Source: Deltaproteobacteria bacterium UBA796 (GTDB lineage: Bacteria > Myxococcota_A > UBA796). Taken from it: DNA of 13,835 bases. The stretch spans positions 1 to 13,835 of the forward strand of contig DBIS01000146.1 in NCBI GenBank assembly GCA_002296975.1, given 5' to 3'. Numbering within the stretch: position 1 is the first letter of the stretch; each line of letters begins with the position of its first letter. The translations under genes and the position numbers were made by a program. The notes under the pieces are model-generated. The model had not been told where the DNA came from. It searched no databases and saw only the letters and a list, made by a program, of their open reading frames with translations. Positions 13,800-13,835 of the stretch are shown piece by piece.

Positions 13800-13835
13800 A
13801 GAGTGGTCCAAGAAGTAAAGTGAAGCCAGCGCTAT

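Overview
The window is the replication-origin neighbourhood of a bacterial chromosome. Two gene clusters diverge from a 0.5 kb non-coding gap next to dnaA. The left cluster is on the minus strand and runs dnaA, dnaN, recF, gyrB (gyrB is cut by the window edge). The right cluster is on the plus strand and runs rpmH, rnpA, yidD, yidC, khpB/jag, mnmE, gshB and a TPR protein gene. A convergent minus-strand gene for a LysM membrane protein closes the window. Almost all genes point away from the origin gap, so they are co-directional with the forks expected from it. No tRNA, rRNA, insertion sequence, CRISPR array or phage gene is visible.

Organism: a Gram-negative bacterium is suggested by a YidC with a large periplasmic domain, a proteobacterial-type glutathione synthase (GshB), a Sec-exported TPR protein and a membrane-anchored LysM protein. 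Base composition looks intermediate. The mix of GshB with large TPR/LysM proteins hints at a lineage near the former Deltaproteobacteria (Myxococcota or Bradymonadota-like). That is inference with low confidence.

Origin signals lie in two gaps around dnaA. The dnaA-dnaN gap (3560-3820) holds a perfect DnaA box, weaker boxes, three tandem TAG triplets that resemble a DnaA-trio, and a very AT-rich stretch enclosed by a perfect 11-bp inverted repeat. The dnaA-rpmH gap (about 5165-5696) holds a second AT-rich tract, a near-consensus DnaA box and a nearly perfect parS centromere site. The 10-mer CTATGGATCT occurs three times, always beside these AT-rich tracts and in no gene I could find. It is the most novel-looking signal here.

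How the genes fit together: DnaA opens the origin, DnaN clamps the polymerase, RecF repairs gaps and GyrB removes supercoils. RpmH, RnpA, YidD, YidC and KhpB link ribosome assembly, tRNA maturation and membrane protein insertion. MnmE modifies tRNA wobble uridines. Unusual details include a start-codon puzzle for rnpA, an Arg/Gly/Asp-rich linker inside KhpB, a degenerate G4 motif in MnmE, and gshB plus a TPR gene after mnmE, where many genomes have rsmG-parA-parB.
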